From NCBI GenBank assembly GCA_040797825.1, contig JBFNEZ010000208.1, forward strand, positions 1 to 6,713: DNA of 6,713 nucleotides, written 5' to 3'. Shown here in pieces: positions 1 through 5,887 of the stretch. The position numbers were made by a program, and so were the translations under genes. Source of the DNA: Geosporobacter sp040797825 (GTDB lineage Bacteria > Bacillota > Clostridia > Peptostreptococcales > Thermotaleaceae). Each line of letters starts with the position of its first letter. The first letter of the stretch is position 1. Under the pieces are notes generated by a model. The model saw only the letters and a program-made list of their open reading frames with translations. It was not told the DNA's origin and ran no database searches.

Positions 1-11
1 ATAAACCGTAG

Positions 12-32
12 GGAACGCATCTTATGCGTTCC
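12..32. repeat. Short perfect hairpin, repeat-family-like
   Basis: GGAACGCAT at 12-20 pairs perfectly with ATGCGTTCC at 24-32 around a three-base loop. The left flank GTAGGG (8-13) resembles the flank of the right arm of the larger repeat at 62-141 (GTAGGGG), although the stem sequence differs. It may be one arm of another copy of that family, cut by the left edge. No T-tract follows, so a terminator role is unlikely. Confidence 0.6.
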
Positions 33-61
33 GTCATCGAGCATCCAACAGAATGATACAC

Positions 62-141
62 AGAGCGGGCAGCAGAGTCTGCTGCCCCTACATTTGCAAT
101 GCAAGGTTTCTGTAGGGGTTGCAGACCCTGCAACCCGCTCT
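62..141. repeat. Composite nested palindrome (MITE/REP-like element)
   Basis: Positions 62-92 and 111-141 form a 31-base inverted repeat with five mismatches. Each arm is also a hairpin: GGGCAGCAGA pairs with TCTGCTGCCC around one base in the left arm, and GGGTTGCAG with CTGCAACCC around three bases in the right arm. The spacer holds a third small hairpin, TTGC-AAT-GCAA (94-104). Four of the five differences between the arms (CA/TG on the left, TT/AA on the right) are exchanged on both sides of each arm's stem, so each hairpin stays intact. The element can therefore form one long stem or a cloverleaf. It has no coding capacity. Small palindromic elements with CCCCTACA/TGTAGGGG ends occur in clostridial intergenic DNA; membership of a named family is inference. 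Confidence 0.75.
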
Positions 142-225
142 ATGGTGCATTATTCATTTATTGTGTCATAGTTGTAGATTAATGCGGTACTCTTTTATAG
201 AATAAACAATTTAAAGGCATTTATT

Positions 226-231
226 GGAGAG
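226..231 (+). promoter_or_regulatory. Ribosome binding site that decides the APH start
   Basis: GGAGAG ends immediately before ATG 232 but six bases before ATG 238. Normal spacing therefore favours 238 as the start of the phosphotransferase gene. Confidence 0.6.
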
Positions 232-237
232 ATGATA

Positions 238-1140
238 ATGGAACATGATAAGTTTAAAGATATACCTGCTTATAGTAGTTGGAAATATATTAAACAAATA
301 AAGCAAGGCTTTTCAAGGGATTTGAAATACTACATTAATACTAAGCATGATGAAGAATATTTTCTTAGATTGTCAGATGCTTCATCATATTATAGGAAAA
401 AGCAGGAGCATGAAATAATCAATATTATAACAGAACTTGGAGTACCTTCATTGCAACAAATAGGCTTTGGCAGATCTAATAATGGGAAAGATGTTTATAT
501 GATTCAGACCTGGATAAATGGTGAAGCCCTTGAAACTACATTGCCAACATTATCAGAAGACAAACAGTATAGCCTGGGAATAGAAGCAGGTAAGATACTT
601 AAAAGAATCCATTCTGTTAAATCTGCAGTTACATTTGATTGGTATTCAGTAAGGTTGGAAGAATACTTATCAAACTATGAGAAATATAAACAATATTGTA
701 TTAGTTATAAATACGAACAACGAATAGATGAATATGTAAATAAAAATATTAATTTATTAAAGGAAAACCCAATATCGCTTGTACATGGGGATTATCATGT
801 AGGCAATATGATTTTATCTTCAGAGGAAACAATAACAATAATTGATTTTGATCGATTCGCTTGGAAAGCACCCATCGAAGATTTTTATAAACTGGCAGTT
901 TTTAGCCGAAATATAAGCATTCCATTTTGCAAGGGACAAATAGATGGTTATACAGATAATAATCCCTCGCCAGAGTTCTGGGAAATGTATTGTTTATGTG
1001 TGGCTATGACTTCATTCTTATCTTTATTATGGGGAAAAATGAGGTCAGAAGAAATGTATCTTCATAGAAAAAAACTTTGTGGTATTTTAGTCGAAGACCA
1101 TAATTGTTTTGAAGATAAAATTCCAAGATGGTATGTTTAA
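238..1140 (+). CDS. Aminoglycoside phosphotransferase (APH)/choline kinase-like protein
   Basis: A protein of about 300 residues with the APH/choline-kinase fold, a group of ATP-dependent kinases for small hydroxylated substrates (antibiotics, choline, sugars). Counting from the upstream ATG at 232, the catalytic loop is H185-G-D187-x4-N192 and the metal-binding motif is D205-F-D207. An N-terminal lobe precedes them, with a hinge-like stretch around residues 90-97. These are the expected catalytic residues, so the enzyme is probably active. The length is normal for the family. ATG 238 is preferred over ATG 232 because of the GGAGAG site at 226-231. Only a weak promoter candidate lies upstream (TAGAAT at 198-203). 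Its codons are AT-rich, and it is followed by a structured spacer and an acetyltransferase, a pairing seen in accessory resistance DNA. The substrate cannot be read from the sequence, and a resistance role is inference. Confidence 0.85.
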   Translation: MEHDKFKDIPAYSSWKYIKQIKQGFSRDLKYYINTKHDEEYFLRLSDASSYYRKKQEHEIINIITELGVPSLQQIGFGRSNNGKDVYMIQTWINGEALETTLPTLSEDKQYSLGIEAGKILKRIHSVKSAVTFDWYSVRLEEYLSNYEKYKQYCISYKYEQRIDEYVNKNINLLKENPISLVHGDYHVGNMILSSEETITIIDFDRFAWKAPIEDFYKLAVFSRNISIPFCKGQIDGYTDNNPSPEFWEMYCLCVAMTSFLSLLWGKMRSEEMYLHRKKLCGILVEDHNCFEDKIPRWYV

Positions 1141-1229
1141 CTAATGTTTCGTAATCTTTATATAATGTTACAGGTCAGTTATATGTTTAAGGGGGCGTAT
1201 GGTATCGGAGAACAATACATTTGCATAAA

Positions 1230-1266
1230 GGTGCTGGGAGCACGTTTTACTGGAACGTTCAGCACC
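1230..1266 (+). other. Two mutually exclusive hairpins
   Basis: GGTGCTG (1230-1236) can pair with CAGCACC (1260-1266), enclosing an inner pairing of ACGTT (1242-1246) with AACGT (1254-1258). The same left strand, as GTGCT (1231-1235), can instead pair with AGCAC (1239-1243) around a GGG loop. The two folds share bases and exclude each other. No T-tract follows, so this is not a classical attenuator. Confidence 0.4.
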
Positions 1267-1419
1267 ACACCTTCTCACTGGGAAACAAGCTCCACTATAT
1301 GGTATTCCTTTGAAGTCCAGTTCGAAGGCGTCGCAAATGGGAGACCGTTATATGACAGCCCAGTAAAGGCCCTATCGCTCTATTTAGTAAAGAGTAGTAA
1401 GAAATTGAAACTAATGACC

Positions 1420-1424
1420 GGTGG
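1420..1424 (+). promoter_or_regulatory. Ribosome binding site for GNAT gene
   Basis: GGTGG, five bases before ATG 1430. It overlaps the alternative GTG codon at 1421, which argues against that codon as the start. Confidence 0.45.
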
Positions 1425-1429
1425 CTAAT

Positions 1430-1921
1430 ATGGAAATCAAATTTAAGAAAGTGTATTTAGATTCTGAACTTGAAGTATGTGCAAATATTATAAGAGAATC
1501 ATTTTTAACAGTAGCTATAGAATCTAATTTAACAAGAGAAACTGCACCTTCAAATCCAGCCTTTATAGAGTTAGAGGATTTAATAAGAATGAGAGACAAG
1601 GGAATAGAAATGTTTGCAGTATTTGAAGATCAAGTTCAAATCGGTTTTGTAGGTGTAGAAAAGGCTAGTGAAGATGGAACTTATTATATGGAAAAGTTAT
1701 CTGTATTACCTTTTTTTAGACATAGAGGATATGGGAAAGTAATGATCGATTTCATATTTGAGCATGTTAAAAATTGTGGAGGAGAAAAAATTGGTATTGG
1801 AATAATAAATGAGAATACTGTTCTAAAAAATTGGTATAGTATGTATGGGTTTATTGAGACCGGACTAAAGAAGTTTGCACACCTACCATTTATCGTGTAT
1901 TTTATGGAGAAGCAAGTATAA
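1430..1921 (+). CDS. GNAT family N-acetyltransferase
   Basis: A 163-residue single-domain GNAT enzyme, which transfers acetyl from acetyl-CoA to an amine of a small molecule or protein. Counting from ATG 1430, the acetyl-CoA pyrophosphate loop is R97-x-x-G100-x-G102 (sequence RHRGYG), preceded by the β4 strand MEKLSVLPFF. The C-terminal part has the usual N-x4-LKNWYSMYGF block (motif B), where an Asn and a Tyr normally lie close to the cofactor. ATG 1430 is chosen because GGTGG at 1420-1424 is spaced five bases upstream; GTG 1421 lies inside that ribosome site. The length is typical for the family. The preceding APH gene and the AT-rich codons suggest an acquired small-molecule-modifying gene. 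Substrate unknown; resistance is only one option. Confidence 0.85.
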   Translation: MEIKFKKVYLDSELEVCANIIRESFLTVAIESNLTRETAPSNPAFIELEDLIRMRDKGIEMFAVFEDQVQIGFVGVEKASEDGTYYMEKLSVLPFFRHRGYGKVMIDFIFEHVKNCGGEKIGIGIINENTVLKNWYSMYGFIETGLKKFAHLPFIVYFMEKQV

Positions 1922-2143
1922 AGGAACCTCATCAATATACTTATCATTATGCTGGGGGAACTGGCCCATCATATAAAAGGAGTGTACGGTTCCGCTACGC
2001 TGCACCCAAATTAAGAAGGAATTAGTTAAATTATATAAGTTCTATTACGTGACCCATGAATTATTCATATACAATCAGATAAACAAGAATTTGCAAATTA
2101 GTTTTGAGATATAAGGCAAGGTAAATTAGAAGAGGTGAAACAC
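1922..2143. other. Non-coding spacer downstream of GNAT gene
   Basis: About 220 bp with no gene on either strand. The first 80 bp, including GGGGGAACTGGCCC near 1954-1966 and GGTTCCGCTACGCTGCACCC at 1988-2007, are richer in G and C than the rest. GGAACC (1923-1928) or GGAAC (1956-1960) could pair with GGTTCC (1988-1993); these stems are short and may be chance. The second half is AT-rich and carries a perfect 13-bp palindrome, ATGAAT-T-ATTCAT (2056-2068), about 75 bp before the next gene. It could be an operator. I see no convincing promoter with correct spacing and no terminator with a T-tract. Confidence 0.4.
2131..2138 (+). promoter_or_regulatory. Ribosome binding site that decides the start at 2144
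   Basis: AGAGGTGA with its core six bases before ATG 2144. The in-frame GTG at 2135 is part of this site, so it is unlikely to be the start codon. Confidence 0.6.
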
Positions 2144-3190
2144 ATGAGAAAAACGCTTCAGGATGTGGCAAGCTATTTGAAGGAAATTATGGTGCCCGAA
2201 ACGCACGAAGCATATGCGATCAAGCCTGCATATACAAATGGTTCAGTTGAAGAGAGCATACGTGTGGGTGTTCTGGCGTTCAGAGCCTTTTTGGTTCGGC
2301 TTTACGATGTTTTATACACCAAAGGCGATGTCTATGATAATAGCAAAAAAGTTGCCCATGAATATAAAAACCGCACCACGCTTTCGGTGTATTATCCGTT
2401 CTTGCACAATGTAAGCACCATACTAATGAACATAGGTTATCATGGCATGCCAGTTGAAAACGCGCAATCTCTCGCCTGTGGAAATACCGTATTCAATGGA
2501 AAGCTGTCTGTTACCAAAACCCTTGAATGCCTGGGGTTTTTGGCGGATTGCGGTATTTACATTGACGGGATAGATATAAATGATAAAAAGCAAAACTTGT
2601 CAGACATCAAAACCATAAAGATTACATATCCAGATAACCCCACTATGCTGACAGGCCTGAAGGTCATGGCAATCGCCGAAATAGACCATGGTACCCTCGT
2701 CAATCAGGATGTTTTTTTGCGTTGTGATTACAGGGTATTGAAAAAGGATGAAACCGATGTGCTTTCCATCGTGCAGGATACGATAAAGCCTTTATCCCCA
2801 GATGTGCAGGACTTCATTCTGCAACTGCATCAGCGCTATCTGGATAAAGGACTTACCTGTGTTGTGGAAGTAAAAGGGTTTCATATCTATATGAAATATT
2901 GTTATAAACGGAAAGATTTATGGGGAATTAACGTTTCCCTTAACAACGGCTATCATATCAATGTGAAATCCACAAAGACCCAAGAATATACTGACACCAT
3001 CAAAACGTTTCCTCCAATTTTGCAGGAACTGATTGCAAAGGGATATGGCTGCGGCAGAAAAAGAGAAATCGGTCATTGTGATGGCGGTTGCCGTGGACTT
3101 CCCATAGCATTGGATGATTCTGTTTTAGATATACGAGATGACATTGAAACATGGTTTGATCAAGAATGGTCATGCTTGCAAAAAAAATAA
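2144..3190 (+). CDS. Unrecognised protein with C-terminal cysteine cluster
   Basis: A 348-residue protein that I do not recognise. It has no signal peptide and no membrane segment, so it is probably cytoplasmic. The N-terminal 100 residues look helical. The middle is mixed α/β. A run near residues 227-242 (FILQLHQRYLDKGLTC, counting from ATG 2144) precedes a β-rich part. The most distinctive region lies near the C-terminus: C303, C312 and C316 within GYGCGRKREIGHCDGGCRG, plus C344, a spacing of C-x8-C-x3-C-x27-C. This could bind a metal or form disulfides, but it fits no zinc-finger or Fe-S pattern I know. ATG 2144 is chosen because AGAGGTGA at 2131-2138 is well placed for it; the GTG at 2135 lies within that site. 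By eye its codons are less AT-rich than those of the kinase and acetyltransferase upstream, suggesting a different origin. The next gene starts 85 bp later. Confidence 0.8.
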   Translation: MRKTLQDVASYLKEIMVPETHEAYAIKPAYTNGSVEESIRVGVLAFRAFLVRLYDVLYTKGDVYDNSKKVAHEYKNRTTLSVYYPFLHNVSTILMNIGYHGMPVENAQSLACGNTVFNGKLSVTKTLECLGFLADCGIYIDGIDINDKKQNLSDIKTIKITYPDNPTMLTGLKVMAIAEIDHGTLVNQDVFLRCDYRVLKKDETDVLSIVQDTIKPLSPDVQDFILQLHQRYLDKGLTCVVEVKGFHIYMKYCYKRKDLWGINVSLNNGYHINVKSTKTQEYTDTIKTFPPILQELIAKGYGCGRKREIGHCDGGCRGLPIALDDSVLDIRDDIETWFDQEWSCLQKK

Positions 3191-3229
3191 ACATTTTATT
3201 CATTGTGCCTTTCAAGCATAAACACGACA

Positions 3230-3252
3230 AATTTCATCGACTCTTTGAAATT
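3230..3252. promoter_or_regulatory. AT-rich inverted repeat before the Fe-S gene
   Basis: AATTTCA (3230-3236) and TGAAATT (3246-3252) form a perfect 7-bp inverted repeat with a nine-base spacer, ending just ahead of the ribosome site GGAGG. The overlapping pair CTCTT (3241-3245) / AAGAG (3253-3257) gives an alternative fold. It could be an operator or a leader structure, but it is short enough to arise by chance. Confidence 0.2.
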
Positions 3253-3275
3253 AAGAGCTGGAGGACGATACTTAT

Positions 3276-4247
3276 ATGGGAGAAAATGAAAATCCAAAAG
3301 GAGCCTTTAAAAGTTTACAATTCCCTGTAGTGTTTGCAGCAGTTTTCTTTGGGATTGGAATATGGCGCTGGCAAGCAACAGGTAAGTCTTTTTATTTACT
3401 CAACTTTGGTTATATAGGACTATCCATTGTCTTAGGAATATATCTCATGACTGTTTTACCAAAGCATAAAAAGGCTATAGGAAGAAGAATAACACAATTT
3501 CTTGTGGGCAGTTATATGTTGTTTTTTTTGGGTCTCATTAGCCGGGAGAATATGCAGTTAGAAGGTTTTTTTCAATATCTCTTCATAGGTGTGTTTGCAG
3601 GGGCAACCCTTCATTATTTTGTTGCTAAGATATTTGGTCCCTTGGTTTTTGGGCGAGGCTGGTGTGGTTATGCGTGCTGGACCGCTATGCTGCTGGACTT
3701 TTTGCCGTATAAAAAACCTATAAATCCGAGGATTAAGGGGTATGGAGTTATCCGCTACATACACTTCTTGCTTTCTCTTATATTGTCTTTGATTATATGG
3801 AAGTATACTGAACTAAAACTTTATGATAATACGAAGGAGGAGTTATACGCTCTCATTGTAGGAAACCTCCTATATTACATAATTGGTATATTATTAGCGA
3901 TGAGCTTGAAGGACAATAGGGCATTTTGCAAATACATATGTCCCATACCAGTGCTTCAGAAAATTACCGCCAGTTTCTCTTTGCTGAAGGTTAGAATTCA
4001 TGAAGAACAATGTATCAATTGTGGAGTGTGTGAAAAGAATTGTCCGATGGATATTAGAATAACTGAATATATGGGCTACGGTAGCAGGGTACATTCCTCC
4101 GAATGTATTGCTTGTGCAACATGCATCAATACTTGTCCGAGAGGGGCTTTGGACTTTTCTTTTCAGTGGGATCCACAAGTCAATGAGAAATTAAAATACT
4201 ATAATCCTAATATTAAGAAGAAAGAAAAAACATCAGAATTTATATAG
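3276..4247 (+). CDS. Membrane-bound 4Fe-4S protein, NapH/CcoG-like
   Basis: A 323-residue membrane polyferredoxin, expected to move electrons at or across the cytoplasmic membrane. About six hydrophobic segments lie near residues 16-31, 42-60, 72-90, 99-117, 160-178 and 190-209. Between the fourth and fifth is the Fer4_5 signature FGRGWCGYACW with C130 and C134; after the sixth is FCKYICP with C218 and C222. These are the paired cysteines typical of NapH, NosR and CcoG relatives. The soluble C-terminus holds two [4Fe-4S] motifs: C246-x2-C249-x2-C252-x3-C256-P and C277-x2-C280-x2-C283-x3-C287-P. All cluster ligands are present. GGAGG ends 11 bases before ATG 3276. No periplasmic nitrate or nitrous-oxide reductase gene is nearby, so the redox partner is unknown and a specific symbol is not justified. 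Confidence 0.88.
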   Translation: MGENENPKGAFKSLQFPVVFAAVFFGIGIWRWQATGKSFYLLNFGYIGLSIVLGIYLMTVLPKHKKAIGRRITQFLVGSYMLFFLGLISRENMQLEGFFQYLFIGVFAGATLHYFVAKIFGPLVFGRGWCGYACWTAMLLDFLPYKKPINPRIKGYGVIRYIHFLLSLILSLIIWKYTELKLYDNTKEELYALIVGNLLYYIIGILLAMSLKDNRAFCKYICPIPVLQKITASFSLLKVRIHEEQCINCGVCEKNCPMDIRITEYMGYGSRVHSSECIACATCINTCPRGALDFSFQWDPQVNEKLKYYNPNIKKKEKTSEFI

Positions 4248-4366
4248 TGTTGTTTATTCATTACCCTTGGAAAGGGGGATTAAGAATAATATCTGCTTGG
4301 ATTGGGAGTATTCTATTTTTGTTTATTGTTATATTGTATATTTTGTTGGCTGTGGGGCTACTATAG
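4247..4366 (+). pseudogene. Possible remnant of a membrane protein gene, part 1
   Basis: A 39-codon open stretch from GTG 4247, which overlaps the last base of the upstream stop codon, to TAG 4364. Its second half is a plausible transmembrane helix (AWIGSILFLFIVILYILLAVGLL). There is no proper ribosome site for the GTG. It could be a small membrane protein coupled to the upstream gene, a decayed gene fragment, or chance in AT-rich DNA. No family recognised. Confidence 0.25.
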
Positions 4367-4458
4367 CAACCTTTCTACGTGTCCAGCAAATCTAATACAC
4401 TCTAACCCTCTACAAAGGCATCTATTACCCGAACCGGATTTTATTTAGCAATATATAA

Positions 4459-4605
4459 TTATGGTTCTTTAGTTATAAGTTCATTGTATCTCCATTATTA
4501 ATAACCTATCCAATAATGATTGCCCTATCATTAGTTGTGCCTTATGTGGCATTTTTCAGCATTAGAAAGGGAAGTGCTATAGAAAGGTTAAGAGAAATAG
4601 ATTAA
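4459..4605 (+). pseudogene. Possible remnant of a membrane protein gene, part 2
   Basis: A 48-codon open stretch ending at TAA 4603, in a different frame from the stretch at 4247-4366. It encodes a hydrophobic segment (YPIMIALSLVVPYVAFFSIRKG) followed by the polar tail SAIERLREID, which looks like the natural C-terminus of a membrane protein. The only ATG inside it (4518) would give 28 residues, and no good ribosome site precedes it. The protein-like ending without a start suggests a truncated or frameshifted gene. It may belong together with the part 1 stretch. Family not recognised. Confidence 0.3.
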
Positions 4606-4620
4606 TCTATTTTGTACAAA
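4595..4620. promoter_or_regulatory. Two adjoining perfect palindromes, possible operator
   Basis: AAATAGATTAATCTATTT (4595-4612) is a perfect 18-bp palindrome with no spacer. TTTGTACAAA (4611-4620) is a perfect 10-bp palindrome overlapping its end by two bases. Both lie about 190 bp before the stalk-protein gene, and the second overlaps a weak -35 candidate. Zero-spacer palindromes suit dimeric DNA-binding proteins better than RNA hairpins. A regulator is not known from this window. Confidence 0.35.
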
Positions 4621-4639
4621 TAAATTCTATGGTTATAAA
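4612..4639 (+). promoter_or_regulatory. Weak sigma-A promoter candidate
   Basis: TTGTAC (4612-4617) and TATAAA (4634-4639) are separated by 16 bases. The -10 element is good (five of six bases) and the -35 element poor (three of six). It would give a leader of about 160 bases before the stalk-domain gene. Confidence 0.25.
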
Positions 4640-4803
4640 ATGCAAAAAAATTTTGCGTAATAAACAATATATTTTAGTTGGAGGTAAAAAGGACAAGGGG
4701 ATAGCAGCGTATATAATAATGTTATCAGATAGGGAACCCATACAAAGATTTCATCGTCTAACTAGCATGAATGGTAAGGAATAATTTTTAGGGAGGAAAA
4801 GAC

Positions 4804-5706
4804 ATGAAATCAAAAATTGCAAAGACAGTATCAATAGGTGCAATGGTGGTAATTACAAGCTTATCCACGGTGGGGGCAACTACAGTATACAATAGCGTAA
4901 GTGCTGCTCTCAGACCAGATATAATAGTGAAGTACAACAATGAGGCTATTGAATTGAAGGACGCCAATGATGAGTTAATAACTCCAATAATGATCAATGG
5001 TGCCACCTACTTACCGATAAGGGCTATAGCCAATTTAACCGGGTTACAGATTGATTGGGACAATGAAAACAAAACCATACTTATTGAAGATAGAATTGAA
5101 GAAAAGGATAGGATAGGCGTGAGGGGTGTAGTCAAAAATCTGGTTAAGGGAAAGGATAGTGCAACTTTTTTAGTAGAAGGAAAGCTGGAACAAGACACTA
5201 TGTTGGATATAGCTTATGTTACGGCCAATATGCAAACTATAGTAATGCATGATGGTGTAGAAATAACCAAGGACTTGGCCTATGAAGGTATTGAAGAAGG
5301 AGATATTTTAGAGGTCATCTTTACGGGTCCTATTGCAAAATCTTATCCAGCCCAGGCTGTGGCAAAGAAGATAAATTTAATATCAAAGAAAACAAATGGA
5401 CCTGCGATAAATGCGATGGTTCAGGCTCCCGATGTGATAGGCAAAATCATGGAGATTGAAGAAACTGGAAAGCGCATATTAGTGGATGCTCAGAATACCA
5501 CTGTCAATGGTCTGATTTGGATAACTATAAATAAAGAAACCAACTTCTTTGAAAACATTTCAGAGGATATAGCTATTGGCTATAAAAATGTAAGCAGAGA
5601 ATTTAAAGTAGGAAATCATGTAGAGATAATAATAGATGGAGGGGTAAAAGAATCCTATCCAATGCAGGCAACTGCCGCCGCAGTGGCAGTAAACGAAAAA
5701 AGATAA
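4804..5706 (+). CDS. Secreted stalk-domain protein with two DUF3221-like repeats
   Basis: A 300-residue exported protein. Residues 1-34 form a Sec signal peptide: a basic start (KSKIAK), a hydrophobic core, and likely cleavage after VSA at residue 34. Residues 38-95 resemble the copper amine oxidase N-terminal (stalk) domain, with the hallmarks LPIRAIANLTG and W85-D; despite the name, this domain is not an oxidase and is usually found on clostridial surface proteins. Two related units follow, 105-193 and 210-298. Each opens with a G-x-V/I strand and ends in a matching segment, KSYPAQA (179-185) and ESYPMQA (283-289), as in DUF3221-type domains. No LPXTG, S-layer or membrane anchor is visible, so it may be released or held non-covalently. 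GGGAGG (4791-4796) is ideally placed for ATG 4804, and a terminator follows directly, so it is probably a single-gene transcript. Role unknown. Confidence 0.85.
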   Translation: MKSKIAKTVSIGAMVVITSLSTVGATTVYNSVSAALRPDIIVKYNNEAIELKDANDELITPIMINGATYLPIRAIANLTGLQIDWDNENKTILIEDRIEEKDRIGVRGVVKNLVKGKDSATFLVEGKLEQDTMLDIAYVTANMQTIVMHDGVEITKDLAYEGIEEGDILEVIFTGPIAKSYPAQAVAKKINLISKKTNGPAINAMVQAPDVIGKIMEIEETGKRILVDAQNTTVNGLIWITINKETNFFENISEDIAIGYKNVSREFKVGNHVEIIIDGGVKESYPMQATAAAVAVNEKR

Positions 5707-5717
5707 ATGGTTGGAAG

Positions 5718-5750
5718 AAGCGAGGACCTTTCGATTGTCCTCGCTTTCTA
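5718..5750 (+). terminator. Rho-independent terminator of the stalk-domain gene
   Basis: AAGCGAGGAC (5718-5727) pairs perfectly with GTCCTCGCTT (5737-5746) around a nine-base loop, and a T-rich run follows (TTCTATTT). It starts 11 bases after the stop codon. On the minus strand the stem is not followed by a good T-tract, so it serves mainly the plus-strand gene. Confidence 0.85.
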
Positions 5751-5887
5751 TTTATGTATTCTAAAGTCTATAGAAAAGCTTATGCATGCAAAAAAAATTG
5801 CTGGATTCAAGCTATATAGATGTTATCTTATGGACAATCCTATACATCATCTCGCATAGAAAGCATCATATCATAAAGGAGAACAGG

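Larger units (their letters stand above)
1141..1429. other. Structured non-coding spacer between APH and GNAT genes
   Basis: About 290 bp, visibly richer in G and C than the flanking genes. It contains an overlapping hairpin pair at 1230-1266, a long-range inverted repeat CATTTGC (1218-1224) / GCAAATG (1333-1339), and two direct copies of GTTATATG at 1178-1185 and 1347-1354. GTTTAAC at 1135-1141 overlaps the APH stop codon and matches the RYYYAAC form of an integron attC R'' box, but no fully complementary R' box is present. An open frame of 94 codons (1144-1428) crosses the segment; it has no ribosome site and no recognisable protein. Possible readings are a decayed recombination site, a structured leader for the GNAT gene, or the remains of an inserted element. 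None is proven. Confidence 0.45.
4248..4803. other. Long gap between Fe-S protein and stalk-domain protein genes
   Basis: This 556-bp gap has no full-length gene. It holds the two hydrophobic-peptide remnants (to 4366 and 4459-4605), two adjoining palindromes (4595-4620), a small A/T hairpin GCAAAA-AAA-TTTTGC (4642-4656), and an open frame of 51 codons from ATG 4629 to TAA 4782. That frame lacks a ribosome site and resembles no family I know. A GGAGG-like site at 4680-4684 is not followed by a start codon at usable distance. The last 20 bp carry the strong ribosome site of the next gene. Confidence 0.5.

Noticed and set aside
62..141. Repeat as a CRISPR unit or a rho-independent terminator
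   Set aside because: There is only one nested palindrome with no regular repeat-spacer series, and no T-tract follows either stem.
1304..1345. GTTCGAA stretch resembling a tRNA T-loop
   Set aside because: The bases on either side do not form a 5-bp T-stem, and there is no acceptor stem or anticodon arm.
1144..1428. Open frame of 94 codons between the APH and GNAT genes
   Set aside because: No ribosome site before its ATG, no recognisable domain, and it runs through hairpins and inverted repeats. It ends two bases before the GNAT start, which might suggest coupling, but the coding evidence is too weak.
1922..1993. GGAACC...GGTTCC as a terminator for the GNAT gene
   Set aside because: A six-base stem with a 59-base loop and no T-tract is not a credible terminator.
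4629..4784. Open frame of 51 codons before the stalk-protein gene
   Set aside because: Its ATG lacks a ribosome site and the product matches nothing I know. Frames of this length are expected by chance in a 556-bp gap, so it is only mentioned in the gap entry.
4788..5006. Minus-strand open frame over the signal-peptide region of the stalk protein
   Set aside because: It lies wholly antisense to a well-supported gene and shows no independent coding features.
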